Shown piece after piece: positions 1 through 6,973 of a stretch of 22,059 bases of DNA. The first letter of the stretch is position 1; each line of letters opens with the position of its first letter. The notes beneath the pieces were generated by a model. It saw only the letters and a program-made list of their open reading frames with translations, was not told the DNA's origin and did no database searches. The translations under genes and the position numbers were made by a program. This DNA comes from Acetobacteraceae bacterium (GTDB lineage Bacteria; Pseudomonadota; Alphaproteobacteria; Acetobacterales; Acetobacteraceae). The stretch covers positions 5,117 to 27,175 of the forward strand of contig PLSZ01000573.1 in NCBI GenBank assembly GCA_003164305.1, in the 5' to 3' direction.

Positions 1-752
1 GAGCGCACGTAATCGACCGCGACCATCGCCGCCACGACCTCGGCGTCGTTGAAGGAGCCGAACGCGTCGATGCTGGCGGTCTGGAACAGATCGGCCAGCC
101 GGCGGCGGGCGACCAGCGGCGGGAACGGCACGGTTTCCGGCCCGCGGCGTTGCGTCCACTCGCCCAGGGTCAGGGTTTCGGGGGCGATGATCTCGGCCGG
201 CTCGAGGCGGCCGAGCAACGCCGGCAATTCATTCGCGGGCAGCGCGGCGGTTTCAAAAATCCCGGTCGAGATGTCCAGCCACGCCGCGCCCACGACCTGA
301 TCCTGCCCCCGCGCCAGCGCCAGCAGCAGGTTCGGTTGGCCGGCGTCGAGCAGCGCTTCCTCGGTGAGCGTGCCGGGGGTGATCAGGCGCACGATCTCGC
401 GCCGGATCGGGGTTTTGGCGGACGCGCGGAGTTTGGGGTCCTCCATTTGCTCGGCGACGGCGACGCGATAGCCGCGGCGGATCAGGCGCGCGAGATATGC
501 CTCCGCCGCGTGCTTTGGCACGCCGCACATTGGGATGGGGACTCCGTTATGCTCGCCGCGATGGGACAGGACGATGTCCAGCGCGGCGGCGGCGGCCTCG
601 GCGTCGGAGAAAAACAACTCGTAGAAATCGCCCATCCGGAAGAACAGCAAGGCGTCCGGGTGCGCTTCCTTGGCGGCGAACCATTGCGCCATCGCCGGCG
701 TGGCGTTGGCGGGGGATGTCGGGGGAACGGGCCTGGGGGGCGGAGGGGACAT
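1..752 (-). CDS. mutS: DNA mismatch repair protein MutS (5' part, cut by window edge)
   Basis: MutS recognises base mismatches and small loops and starts methyl-directed repair. The reading frame opens at an ATG at 752 and stays open to the window edge, giving about 250 residues of a protein that is normally around 850-900. After a Pro-rich leader of about 20 residues comes the mismatch-binding domain, with MGDFYELFF at residues 40-48. It holds the Phe-Tyr-Glu (43-45) whose Phe stacks on the mismatch and whose Glu contacts the base. It continues with VPMCGVPxHA-type sequence (here PIPMCGVPKHAAEAYL), RVAVAEQMEDP, REIVRLITPGTLTEE and the start of the connector domain, ending in a DAFGSFN...VDYV stretch. 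Everything beyond (lever, clamp, ATPase) lies outside. No convincing ribosome binding site precedes 752; an internal Met at residue 21 is an alternative start. An interspersed repeat lies only about 12 bases upstream. Identification of the family is firm. Confidence 0.95.
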   Translation of the reverse strand, partial: MSPPPPRPVPPTSPANATPAMAQWFAAKEAHPDALLFFRMGDFYELFFSDAEAAAAALDIVLSHRGEHNGVPIPMCGVPKHAAEAYLARLIRRGYRVAVAEQMEDPKLRASAKTPIRREIVRLITPGTLTEEALLDAGQPNLLLALARGQDQVVGAAWLDISTGIFETAALPANELPALLGRLEPAEIIAPETLTLGEWTQRRGPETVPFPPLVARRRLADLFQTASIDAFGSFNDAEVVAAMVAVDYVR

Positions 753-952
753 TCGGTTCCAATCGTCATGGTACGGCTTGACCGGACCATCTATATCAGC
801 AGGCTGCCATGCCCGTCCTCCGTCATGGCCGGGCTCCGACGGGGCCATCTATCGCCGCGCGTGCTTCGACAGACCACCGGGTCGAGCCCGGTGATGACGG
901 GGAGGTCAGGCCCGGTGATGACGGGTAAAGGGTGCCGCGCTTCGTCCCGTCG
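753..952. repeat. Intergenic cluster of interspersed palindromic repeats
   Basis: This 200-bp gap between mutS and the SDR gene contains several copies of one imperfect palindrome of about 33 bp. Copy 1 is at about 764-796 and copy 2 at about 821-854. Both begin CGTCATGG and end in CCATCTAT. Copy 3 is at about 867-899 in inverted orientation, with arms ACCGGG and CCCGGT around TCGAG. A truncated inverted copy (cccggtgatgacggg) is at 911-925. The same element recurs at 18690-18722. The mixed orientations and flanking position resemble REP/BIME-type elements, which can act as mRNA 3'-end stabilisers or weak terminators. No open frame here looks like a gene. Any role in ending the SDR transcript is inference. 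Confidence 0.7.
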
Positions 953-1735
953 TCAGAACATCGGCCCCCGGTTCGCCGCGCCGCCATCGATCGTGACGAT
1001 CGTTCCGGTGGTGTAAGCCGAGACGTCTGACGCCAGGAACGCCACCATGACGCCGATTTCCTCCGCCGTGCCGGCGCGGCCCATCGGCAGCGGTTTCATC
1101 AGGTCTTCCCACTTATTTTCGTCGCCGAGACGATCTTTGGCGCGCGTTTTCATGATCGTCACCAGGCGGTCCGTCGCGATCGCGCCCGGATTGATACCGA
1201 CGACCCGCAACTTGTCGTCGCCCGCCGAGCCGCCCAACGCTTTCGTGAAGGCCATCAGCGCGGCGTTGCCCGTCGAGCCGGCGATATACGTCCGGTCCAT
1301 TTTCTCGCCCGCCACGCCGAGCACGTTGACGATCACCCCGCGGCCGCGCGATTTCATTTCGGCATAGAAGCGCCGGCACATGTTGATGTAGCCAAACACT
1401 TTGAGGTCCCAGGCCTGACGCCACCGGTCCTCGGTAATCGCCTGCAAATCGCCCGCCGGAATCGCGCCGGCGTTGTTGACGAGAATGTCGATGCCGGGGT
1501 GCTCCGCCACCAGTTTGTCGATATTCGCCGTGTTCGACAGATCATAGGCATGCACCTGAACGTTGACGTTGTGGCGGCTGATGATCTTTTGTCGTGCCGC
1601 GTCCAGATCGGCCTGTGTGCGGGATACCAGGATCACGTTCACGCCCTCGGCGGCGAGACACTCCGCGCTGGCCAGACCGATCCCCTTCGATGCCCCGGTC
1701 ACCAGCGCCGTCCGTCCGCGAAGATTGAGTTCCAT
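953..1735 (-). CDS. Short-chain dehydrogenase/reductase family protein with degenerate active site
   Basis: A 260-residue protein with the Rossmann fold of classical SDRs. The nucleotide-binding TGASKGIG is at 13-20, the structural NNAG at 87-90, and the C-terminal PxGxxGTxEEI and TIDGG-type ends are present (PMGRAGTAEEIG, IVTIDGGAANRG). The usual catalytic set is not obvious. Where families carry a Ser after the fifth strand this protein reads NVLGVAG (137-143). Where YxxxK is expected it reads GSTGN (153-157), so the Lys position is Asn157 and no Tyr sits four residues before it; Tyr150 is nearby. It may be a subfamily with a shifted active site, a non-redox enzyme or a binding protein. It is the last gene of the Liv transporter unit, 15 bases after livF, with a GGGGAG ribosome site in the gap. 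That suggests it acts on the imported compound or a derived product. SDR fold is sure; activity is not. Confidence 0.88.
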   Translation of the reverse strand: MELNLRGRTALVTGASKGIGLASAECLAAEGVNVILVSRTQADLDAARQKIISRHNVNVQVHAYDLSNTANIDKLVAEHPGIDILVNNAGAIPAGDLQAITEDRWRQAWDLKVFGYINMCRRFYAEMKSRGRGVIVNVLGVAGEKMDRTYIAGSTGNAALMAFTKALGGSAGDDKLRVVGINPGAIATDRLVTIMKTRAKDRLGDENKWEDLMKPLPMGRAGTAEEIGVMVAFLASDVSAYTTGTIVTIDGGAANRGPMF

Positions 1736-1750
1736 CGTCGTCTCCCCGTG

Positions 1751-2446
1751 TCAGACCGTCAGATAACGGCTGCGAATTTCCTGTTCCTCGGCCCGGAACC
1801 GTTCCGGTGTGGCGGCGTAGACCATGCGGCCTTTGACCATGACGTGCAATTCGTCGGCGACCGCTTCGGCGAGCTTCATGTTCTGCTCGACCAGCAGAAT
1901 GGTCACGTTCTCATCCCGTAACTTCCGGATGACATTCGCCAGTTCGCGCACCACCAAAGGCGCCAGTCCCTGGCTTGGCTCATCGAGCAACAGCACTTTC
2001 GGATCCGACACCAGCGCCCGAGCGATCGCCAGCATCTGCTGCTCGCCACCGGACAAATGCGCGCCGCGGTTGCGCGCCCGTTCCCGCAGCGACGGGAACA
2101 ACTCGAGCAAACGCGGCAGCGGCCAGGCGCGCGCGGGGACTCGTTCCGCGACCTTAATGTTCTCGATTACCGACAGATCGGGGAAAATCAGCCGGCCTTC
2201 GGGGACGTAGGCCACGCCCGCGCGCGCCACCTGATGCGGCCGCCAGCCGGCGATTTCGACCCCGTCCAGCATGACCGATCCGCCGCTGGCCGGCACGAGG
2301 CCCATTACCGTCCGCAACGTCGTGCTCTTGCCGACACCGTTGCGTCCCAGCAACGCGATGATGCGTCCGTCGGGCACTTTCAGGTTGACACCCTGCAGAA
2401 TGTGGCTGGCACCGTAATGGGTGTTGAGGTCTGTAATCGCCAGCAT
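1751..2446 (-). CDS. livF: ABC transporter ATP-binding protein, LivF type
   Basis: One of the two ATPases of a branched-chain amino acid/amide type (HAAT) ABC importer; it powers uptake from the cytoplasmic face. The 231 residues match the usual LivF length. Walker A GRNGVGKST is at 34-42, the Q-loop region carries VPEGRLIF at 81-88, signature LSGGEQQ is at 131-137 and Walker B VLLLDEP at 151-157. The H-loop position is Gln188 in VEQNM, as is common in LivF rather than LivG. The ATG shares one base with the stop of the upstream livG-like gene (TGATG), indicating translational coupling. The symbol denotes family, not a proven leucine/isoleucine/valine substrate. Confidence 0.93.
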   Translation of the reverse strand: MLAITDLNTHYGASHILQGVNLKVPDGRIIALLGRNGVGKSTTLRTVMGLVPASGGSVMLDGVEIAGWRPHQVARAGVAYVPEGRLIFPDLSVIENIKVAERVPARAWPLPRLLELFPSLRERARNRGAHLSGGEQQMLAIARALVSDPKVLLLDEPSQGLAPLVVRELANVIRKLRDENVTILLVEQNMKLAEAVADELHVMVKGRMVYAATPERFRAEEQEIRSRYLTV

Positions 2447-3195
2447 CAGGCGAAACCCCCCAGGTATGCGTTCTGCACGCCCTCATCGGCTTTCACCGTG
2501 TCCGGATCGCCGTCCGCGATGACCGAGCCGCGGTGCAAAACCGTGATCTTATGCGCCAGCCGGAACACGACCTCCATATCGTGTTCCACCAGCAATACCG
2601 TCAGATCCCCCTTCGCGAACAACCCTCCCAGCACATCCACCGCCTGGGCGGTTTCCTCCACCGACAGTCCCTGGGTTGGTTCATCCAGCAGCAGCAATCT
2701 GGGCTGTTGCGCCAAGGCCATCGCGACTTCGAGCAAACGCTGATCGCCATGGGACAGGAACCCAGCCTGACGGTTCGCGACATGGGTCAGGCCAAGCCGC
2801 TCCAGCGCCACGTCACCATGCCGCGTGGCATCGTGAAACACCGAACCGCCGCCGAATGGCATCCAGCGTTTGGCGTCCCTTGCCTGCGCCGCCAGCCGCG
2901 TATTTTCGCGCGCCGACATCTCCGGAAACAGCGACGTGAGCTGAAACGTGCGAGACATGCCGCGCTGGCACCGGCCATGCGCGGGCAAACCGGAGACATC
3001 CTCCCCGGCGAAACGAACGTTACCTTCGGTCGCTTTGACGACGCCGGTGATCAGGTGAAACAAACTGGTCTTGCCGGCGCCGTTGGGTCCGATGACCGCG
3101 CGCACCTCACCCGCTTCGATCCGCATGGTCACGTGATCGACGGCGACGATGCCGCCATACCGTTTCGTAAGATCGTCGAGTTCCAAAAGCGCCAT
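2446..3195 (-). CDS. livG: ABC transporter ATP-binding protein, LivG type
   Basis: The second ATPase of the HAAT-type importer, 249 residues, as expected for LivG. Walker A GPNGAGKTS is at 36-44, followed by the LivG-specific RTFQLTSLFPEMS block at 82-94. The signature is LSHGDQR at 147-153, where many relatives have LSYGQQR or LSGGQ. Walker B LLLLDEP is at 167-173 and the H-loop is His205 in VEHDM. Its ATG directly abuts the stop codon of the permease gene livM with no spacer. The unusual Asp in the signature is a small deviation, but all ATP-binding residues look intact, so I take it as functional. Confidence 0.93.
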   Translation of the reverse strand: MALLELDDLTKRYGGIVAVDHVTMRIEAGEVRAVIGPNGAGKTSLFHLITGVVKATEGNVRFAGEDVSGLPAHGRCQRGMSRTFQLTSLFPEMSARENTRLAAQARDAKRWMPFGGGSVFHDATRHGDVALERLGLTHVANRQAGFLSHGDQRLLEVAMALAQQPRLLLLDEPTQGLSVEETAQAVDVLGGLFAKGDLTVLLVEHDMEVVFRLAHKITVLHRGSVIADGDPDTVKADEGVQNAYLGGFA

Positions 3196-4128
3196 TCAGG
3201 CGGTCTTCCGCGCGAACCGGGAGCGGGAGCGGAGAAAACCCCAGATACCTTCCGGCATGAACAGCACGAACAGGATGAAGATCACGCCGAAGAACAACGC
3301 CCATGAGTCGGTGTAGGACGACAGCTTCTGTTGCACGTAAAGGAAGAACATCGCACCGAGTACTGGGCCGACCAGCGTGCCCGCGCCGCCGACGATCACC
3401 ATGATCAACACCTGACCCGACAGCAGCCAGAACAGCAGTTCCGTATTCGCGAACCCGGCGAACGGCGCGTACAGCGCGCCGGCAAGCCCGGCGAGACCGT
3501 ACGAAATGGCGACAATGGCGATCTTGTAACGGCGCGTGTTGAAGCCGAGCGCGATCGTTTTCGCCTCGTTCTCCCGAATGCCGCGCAACACCGCGCCAAA
3601 GGGGGAGCGCACGAGTTCACGGCAAAACATGAACGCGCCCAGCAGACAGGCCAGCGTCAGATAATAAAATCCCGCCTTGCCGCTCCACCAGGTCACGCCG
3701 AACGGGCCCGGGTTGCGCGGGATGCCGGCGAGCCCGTCGGACGCACCGGTCACCGATGTCCACTTGAACGCCACCGCGTAAAGCAGTTGCGCGTACGCAA
3801 GGGTGAGCATCGAGAACGATACGCCGGTCGCCTGCGTGCAAACCCAACCGACGCCAATCGCGACGATGCCACCCGCGATGCCCGCCAGCAACACCGCGCA
3901 CGGCAACGGCATGCTGGTGTGCAGTAAAAAGTTGCCGCAGGCATAAGCGCCAAACCCGTACGCCGCCGCGTGACCAAACGAAATCAGCCGCGCGTAGCCG
4001 ACCATCAGATCAAGGCTCATGGCGAACAGACCAAGGATCAGCGCCTCGGTCATCAACGTCATCGCGTAAGGCGGCAGCCCGAACGGCAATAACGCCAGCA
4101 GCGCGGCGGCGGCGATCAGAAGGCGCAT
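3196..4128 (-). CDS. livM: ABC transporter permease, LivM type
   Basis: Inner-membrane permease of the HAAT importer, 310 residues, almost wholly hydrophobic segments joined by short loops. Family features include the N-terminal LMTEALILGLFAMSLDLMVG stretch, GHAAAYGFGAYA near residues 52-63, and the cytoplasmic coupling region SPFGAVLRGIRENE, followed by the A-G-GALYAP block and a C-terminal GGAGTLVGPVLGA segment, which contact the ATPases and the partner permease. It ends with a basic tail (RSRSRFARK) on the cytoplasmic side. It lies 4 bases after livH and abuts livG. Confident family call; substrate unknown. Confidence 0.93.
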   Translation of the reverse strand: MRLLIAAAALLALLPFGLPPYAMTLMTEALILGLFAMSLDLMVGYARLISFGHAAAYGFGAYACGNFLLHTSMPLPCAVLLAGIAGGIVAIGVGWVCTQATGVSFSMLTLAYAQLLYAVAFKWTSVTGASDGLAGIPRNPGPFGVTWWSGKAGFYYLTLACLLGAFMFCRELVRSPFGAVLRGIRENEAKTIALGFNTRRYKIAIVAISYGLAGLAGALYAPFAGFANTELLFWLLSGQVLIMVIVGGAGTLVGPVLGAMFFLYVQQKLSSYTDSWALFFGVIFILFVLFMPEGIWGFLRSRSRFARKTA

Positions 4129-4132
4129 GGCG

Positions 4133-5002
4133 CTATGCCTCCTTGCCGAGCAAACCGCCGGGCCGGACGACCAACACCGTCAACATGATCAGGTACATGA
4201 ACGCCATCGCGAAGTCGGGAAAATAGTAGGTCCCGAACACCTGCACGAAAGCCACCAATACCGCACCGATCAGCGAGCCGAGAAAACTGCCCATGCCGCC
4301 GATGATAACGATGACGAACGTGTCGATCACCGCGTTCGGCGCCATCCCGAGCGACGCGGTCACCAACGGAGCCGCCATCACGCCGCCGATCCCCGCGAGG
4401 CCGCAGCCGATGCCGAAAACCGCGGAACGCACCAGCGCCACATCGGTGCCGAGTGCGTACACCATCTCCGCGTTCTGCGATGTGGCGCGGATTAACAACC
4501 CAAGCCGGGTCCGTTCCAGGAACTGCCAGATCACCACCGCGACAACGATCCCCGCGCCGGCGAGGAACAACCGATACACCGGAAACGGCTCGTCCAGAAT
4601 GAAAACGATGTCGGACAGACTCTCCGGGGGTTTCACCTGCAGTGCTTCGACGCCCCACACCAGGCGAATGACCTCGCCCATGATCAACGTCAATCCGAAC
4701 GTGACCATCAGGAACGCGTGACCATCGCGTCCATACAGCCGTCGCAGGATGCCGAGTTCGAACGCGGCGCCGAATCCTCCGACCGCGACCGGCGCCACGA
4801 TCAGCGCCAACCAAAAATTCCCGGTCCAGTGCACCGTGGAATATCCGACATAAGCGCCAAGCATGAAGAAGGCACCATGCGCGAAATTCACGATGCGCAT
4901 GATGCCGAAGATTAGCGTCAAACCGCAGCCGAGAAAGAACAACAACGCCGCCTGCGACAGCGCGTTGAGGCACTGGGTGACCAGGAACGCGAAAAAATCC
5001 AT
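4133..5002 (-). CDS. livH: ABC transporter permease, LivH type
   Basis: The other inner-membrane permease of the importer, 289 residues, in line with LivH. It begins with a hydrophobic stretch and the typical LIFGIMRIVNFAHGAFFMLGAY region (about 29-50). It has the internal ERTRLGLLIRATSQN coupling helix that docks on the ATPases, and GGMGSFLGSLIGAVLV towards the end. The start ATG overlaps the livK stop by one base (TAATG). The order livK-livH-livM-livG-livF is the standard one for this transporter class. Hydrophobicity and conserved blocks make the call strong. Confidence 0.93.
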   Translation of the reverse strand: MDFFAFLVTQCLNALSQAALLFFLGCGLTLIFGIMRIVNFAHGAFFMLGAYVGYSTVHWTGNFWLALIVAPVAVGGFGAAFELGILRRLYGRDGHAFLMVTFGLTLIMGEVIRLVWGVEALQVKPPESLSDIVFILDEPFPVYRLFLAGAGIVVAVVIWQFLERTRLGLLIRATSQNAEMVYALGTDVALVRSAVFGIGCGLAGIGGVMAAPLVTASLGMAPNAVIDTFVIVIIGGMGSFLGSLIGAVLVAFVQVFGTYYFPDFAMAFMYLIMLTVLVVRPGGLLGKEA

Positions 5003-6204
5003 TAACTGTCGTAAGTCATCTGGCGACAGGCCGGCGTGACCTGATCCGCCGGGAACGTGGCGATCAGATCCGGCACTGGGTCGGGAGCGCCATCTTTATG
5101 CACGACCTTTACCATGAAGCCTCGCTGCACCGCCTGATGGTCGCAGGCGCGCATCGTCACCTTGCCTTTGATGCTGTCGATTTCCACGGTTTCCAACGCC
5201 GGACGCAGCTTGTCCGCGTCGATGCTTCCGGCTTTCTCAATGCCCGCCTGGAGCATCAGACACGCCTGCCACTGCTCGCCCTCGAACACATCCGGAACGT
5301 TGCCGTATTCTTTCTTCCAGCCCGCGACGAATTCCGCGTTGGCGTCGCCAGGAAATGTGAACGTATACCGAGACGACCCGATCAGTCCGATCGCCGCCTC
5401 TCCCACCGCGTGGATGCTGTTGAGATCGACGATTTCCGTCAGCAACTGCACTTTGTCGCCAAGCCGGTACTGCTTCGCCTGCGCCAGGAACGCGTTGTTA
5501 TCGTCGCCTTGCAGCACCAGGAAGCAGGCATCCGCGCCCGATTGCCGGATCTTGGTAATGTAAGTCGAATAATCTTTCGTCCCGATCGGAGAATAAATGT
5601 CGGCGATGAAGTTCTTGCCGGATTTCTTGACCTCGTCCTTGAACACGCCGATGCTGTTGTGTCCCCAGGCGTAATCCATGCCAAGCGCGTAGAAATTCTT
5701 GAACCCCGCCTGCCGCAGATAGAGCGATACCGCGCGCGTTCCCATCGGCCCCGACGTGTTGGCCCGGAAGAAATTCGGCACGAACGACTCGCCGGTCAGC
5801 CGCCCATCGCCATTGTCGGACGACATGAAGATCGCGTTCCACTCGGCAAGCTTCGGCACCACCGCGAGCGCTTCCGAGCTCAACGTCATCCCGAACAGCA
5901 GCCGACAACCGTCCCGTTCCACCACATCCTGCGCTTTTCGCACGGCCGAGGCAGGATCACCCGCCGTGTCCTGCACGAAAAGCTGGATTTGCCGACCCAG
6001 TACGCCGCCCTTCGCGTTGACCGTCTTCGCCCAGTACTCGGCACCTCGACGCATTTGCGCGCCGATTTCTCCGCCGGGTCCGGTCAGCGCGACAGGCATG
6101 CCGATCTTGATCGGTTCGTCGCCCCGAGCGTGACGCAGCACGACAGGTGTCGCCAGTGTCGCTCCCAATATCGAGCGACGCGATAAGCCGGATGTTCCGG
6201 TCAT
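5002..6204 (-). CDS. livK: Periplasmic substrate-binding protein of HAAT ABC transporter (LivK type)
   Basis: A 400-residue type I periplasmic binding protein that captures the ligand and passes it to the LivHM permeases. The N-terminus MTGTSGLSRRSILGATLATP carries a twin-arginine motif (SRRSILG, 8-14) before a short hydrophobic stretch, so Tat export is likely. The mature domain begins EPIKIGMPVALTGPGGEIG and continues with the classic NAKGGVLGRQIQLFVQDTAGDP, where NAxGGxxGRxI is the family hallmark. The ATG has a strong GGGAGGA ribosome site about six bases upstream. Members of this group bind amino acids, urea, short amides or aromatic acids; nothing here fixes the ligand. It is the first transporter gene, 22 bases after the cupin gene. 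Confidence 0.92.
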   Translation of the reverse strand: MTGTSGLSRRSILGATLATPVVLRHARGDEPIKIGMPVALTGPGGEIGAQMRRGAEYWAKTVNAKGGVLGRQIQLFVQDTAGDPASAVRKAQDVVERDGCRLLFGMTLSSEALAVVPKLAEWNAIFMSSDNGDGRLTGESFVPNFFRANTSGPMGTRAVSLYLRQAGFKNFYALGMDYAWGHNSIGVFKDEVKKSGKNFIADIYSPIGTKDYSTYITKIRQSGADACFLVLQGDDNNAFLAQAKQYRLGDKVQLLTEIVDLNSIHAVGEAAIGLIGSSRYTFTFPGDANAEFVAGWKKEYGNVPDVFEGEQWQACLMLQAGIEKAGSIDADKLRPALETVEIDSIKGKVTMRACDHQAVQRGFMVKVVHKDGAPDPVPDLIATFPADQVTPACRQMTYDS

Positions 6205-6226
6205 TGGTTTTCCTCCCTTAAACGCG

Positions 6227-6910
6227 TTACGTCACTTCGACCGTCTTGAAGTTCGCTGGAACGATGATCTCCAGCAGCTCGACGTCCGGCGAATAATCCA
6301 GAACGGTGTGCTCGATCCCCGGCGGTTGCAGCCAGCAGGAACCCGCCGACATCATCTGGATGCCTTCGCCCTCGAACTCATTCTTAACCCAGCCCTTGAG
6401 CACATAGATCAACTGCAATTCGGGTTCGTGCAGATGCCGCTTGCGGACTTCGTCCGTGGCTGGCGACAGCAGCCGGATGACATGCGCCTGACACAACCCG
6501 CCGCTCGCCGCGGCAATGCCCAGATCGCGGTACAGCGCGTAGGACCGCAGTCCATCTGCTTTAAAGTCGGCCTCATTGAGGTGACTGACACTGAAACGTT
6601 GCGGCGCCGCCGCGGCCTTCAACCTGGGCGCCGCCGCCTTGCGCCGTGGCGCGACCGCCGCGCGCGGCCGCCGAACCGATGCGCGTCGCGCCGCCGGAAC
6701 CCTGGCGACAGCTTTCTTCGCGACCACGCGCGTCGCGGCTTTCTTCGGCGCCGCCTTTTTTCCCGCCGTCTTCGCACGCGCCTTAGCGGCGGTCTTGAGC
6801 GTCGCCGCTGGGGCTGCCTTTTTCTTCGCCGCGGTCTTCGCCTTCGGCGCGGCCTTCTTCACAGCAGCCTGCTTCCTGGCGGTCTTACGCCCGCGTACGG
6901 TCCTTGCCAT
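6227..6910 (-). CDS. Cupin-domain protein fused to a long Ala/Lys-rich histone H1-like tail
   Basis: About 227 residues in two clearly different parts. The first ~105 are almost entirely Ala, Lys, Arg, Pro and Val with repeated KKAAPK/AAKK steps, like the DNA-binding tail of histone H1 or AlgR3/HupN-type bacterial H1-like proteins. The remaining ~120 form a small cupin. RHLHEPELQLIYVLKGW carries the HxH pair (161-163 in the longer numbering), GSCWLQPPGIEH supplies the later His (203), and ELLEIIVP closes the barrel; this suits a bound divalent metal. Two in-frame starts exist, at 6916 and 6910. I chose 6910 because a GGGGA ribosome site lies six bases before it but only one base before 6916. 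No Met separates the tail from the cupin, so they are one polypeptide. It lies 22 bases before livK on the same strand. Sensor, regulator or enzyme cannot be told apart; a DNA-tethered metabolite sensor for the transporter unit is a guess. Confidence 0.85.
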   Translation of the reverse strand: MARTVRGRKTARKQAAVKKAAPKAKTAAKKKAAPAATLKTAAKARAKTAGKKAAPKKAATRVVAKKAVARVPAARRASVRRPRAAVAPRRKAAAPRLKAAAAPQRFSVSHLNEADFKADGLRSYALYRDLGIAAASGGLCQAHVIRLLSPATDEVRKRHLHEPELQLIYVLKGWVKNEFEGEGIQMMSAGSCWLQPPGIEHTVLDYSPDVELLEIIVPANFKTVEVT

Positions 6911-6973
6911 TTCCATTCCCCTAACGAACGAGCCAGAGTTCCACCAGATTATCCGCGCCTTGTCACCCGCGGT
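6911..6973. other. Short intergenic segment between lactonase and cupin genes
   Basis: This 63-base gap, read leftward, carries the cupin leader with its AGGGGA ribosome site. I see no strong hairpin followed by T-rich sequence that would separate the two transcripts, and no clear -35/-10 pair. Co-transcription of the lactonase gene with the cupin-transporter unit is therefore possible but unproven. Confidence 0.4.

Noticed and set aside
482..790. Minus strand frame of 102 codons with ATG at 790 as a gene upstream of mutS
   Set aside because: It is out of frame with, and fully overlaps, the MutS reading frame whose mismatch-binding motif is unmistakable.
5098..6186. 362-codon + strand frame opposite livK
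   Set aside because: Antisense shadow. The minus strand gives a full periplasmic binding protein with signal peptide and ribosome site.
6590..6905. The Ala/Lys-rich segment as a separate histone-like gene
   Set aside because: No stop codon, and no Met or ribosome site before the cupin part, so it is one continuous reading frame.
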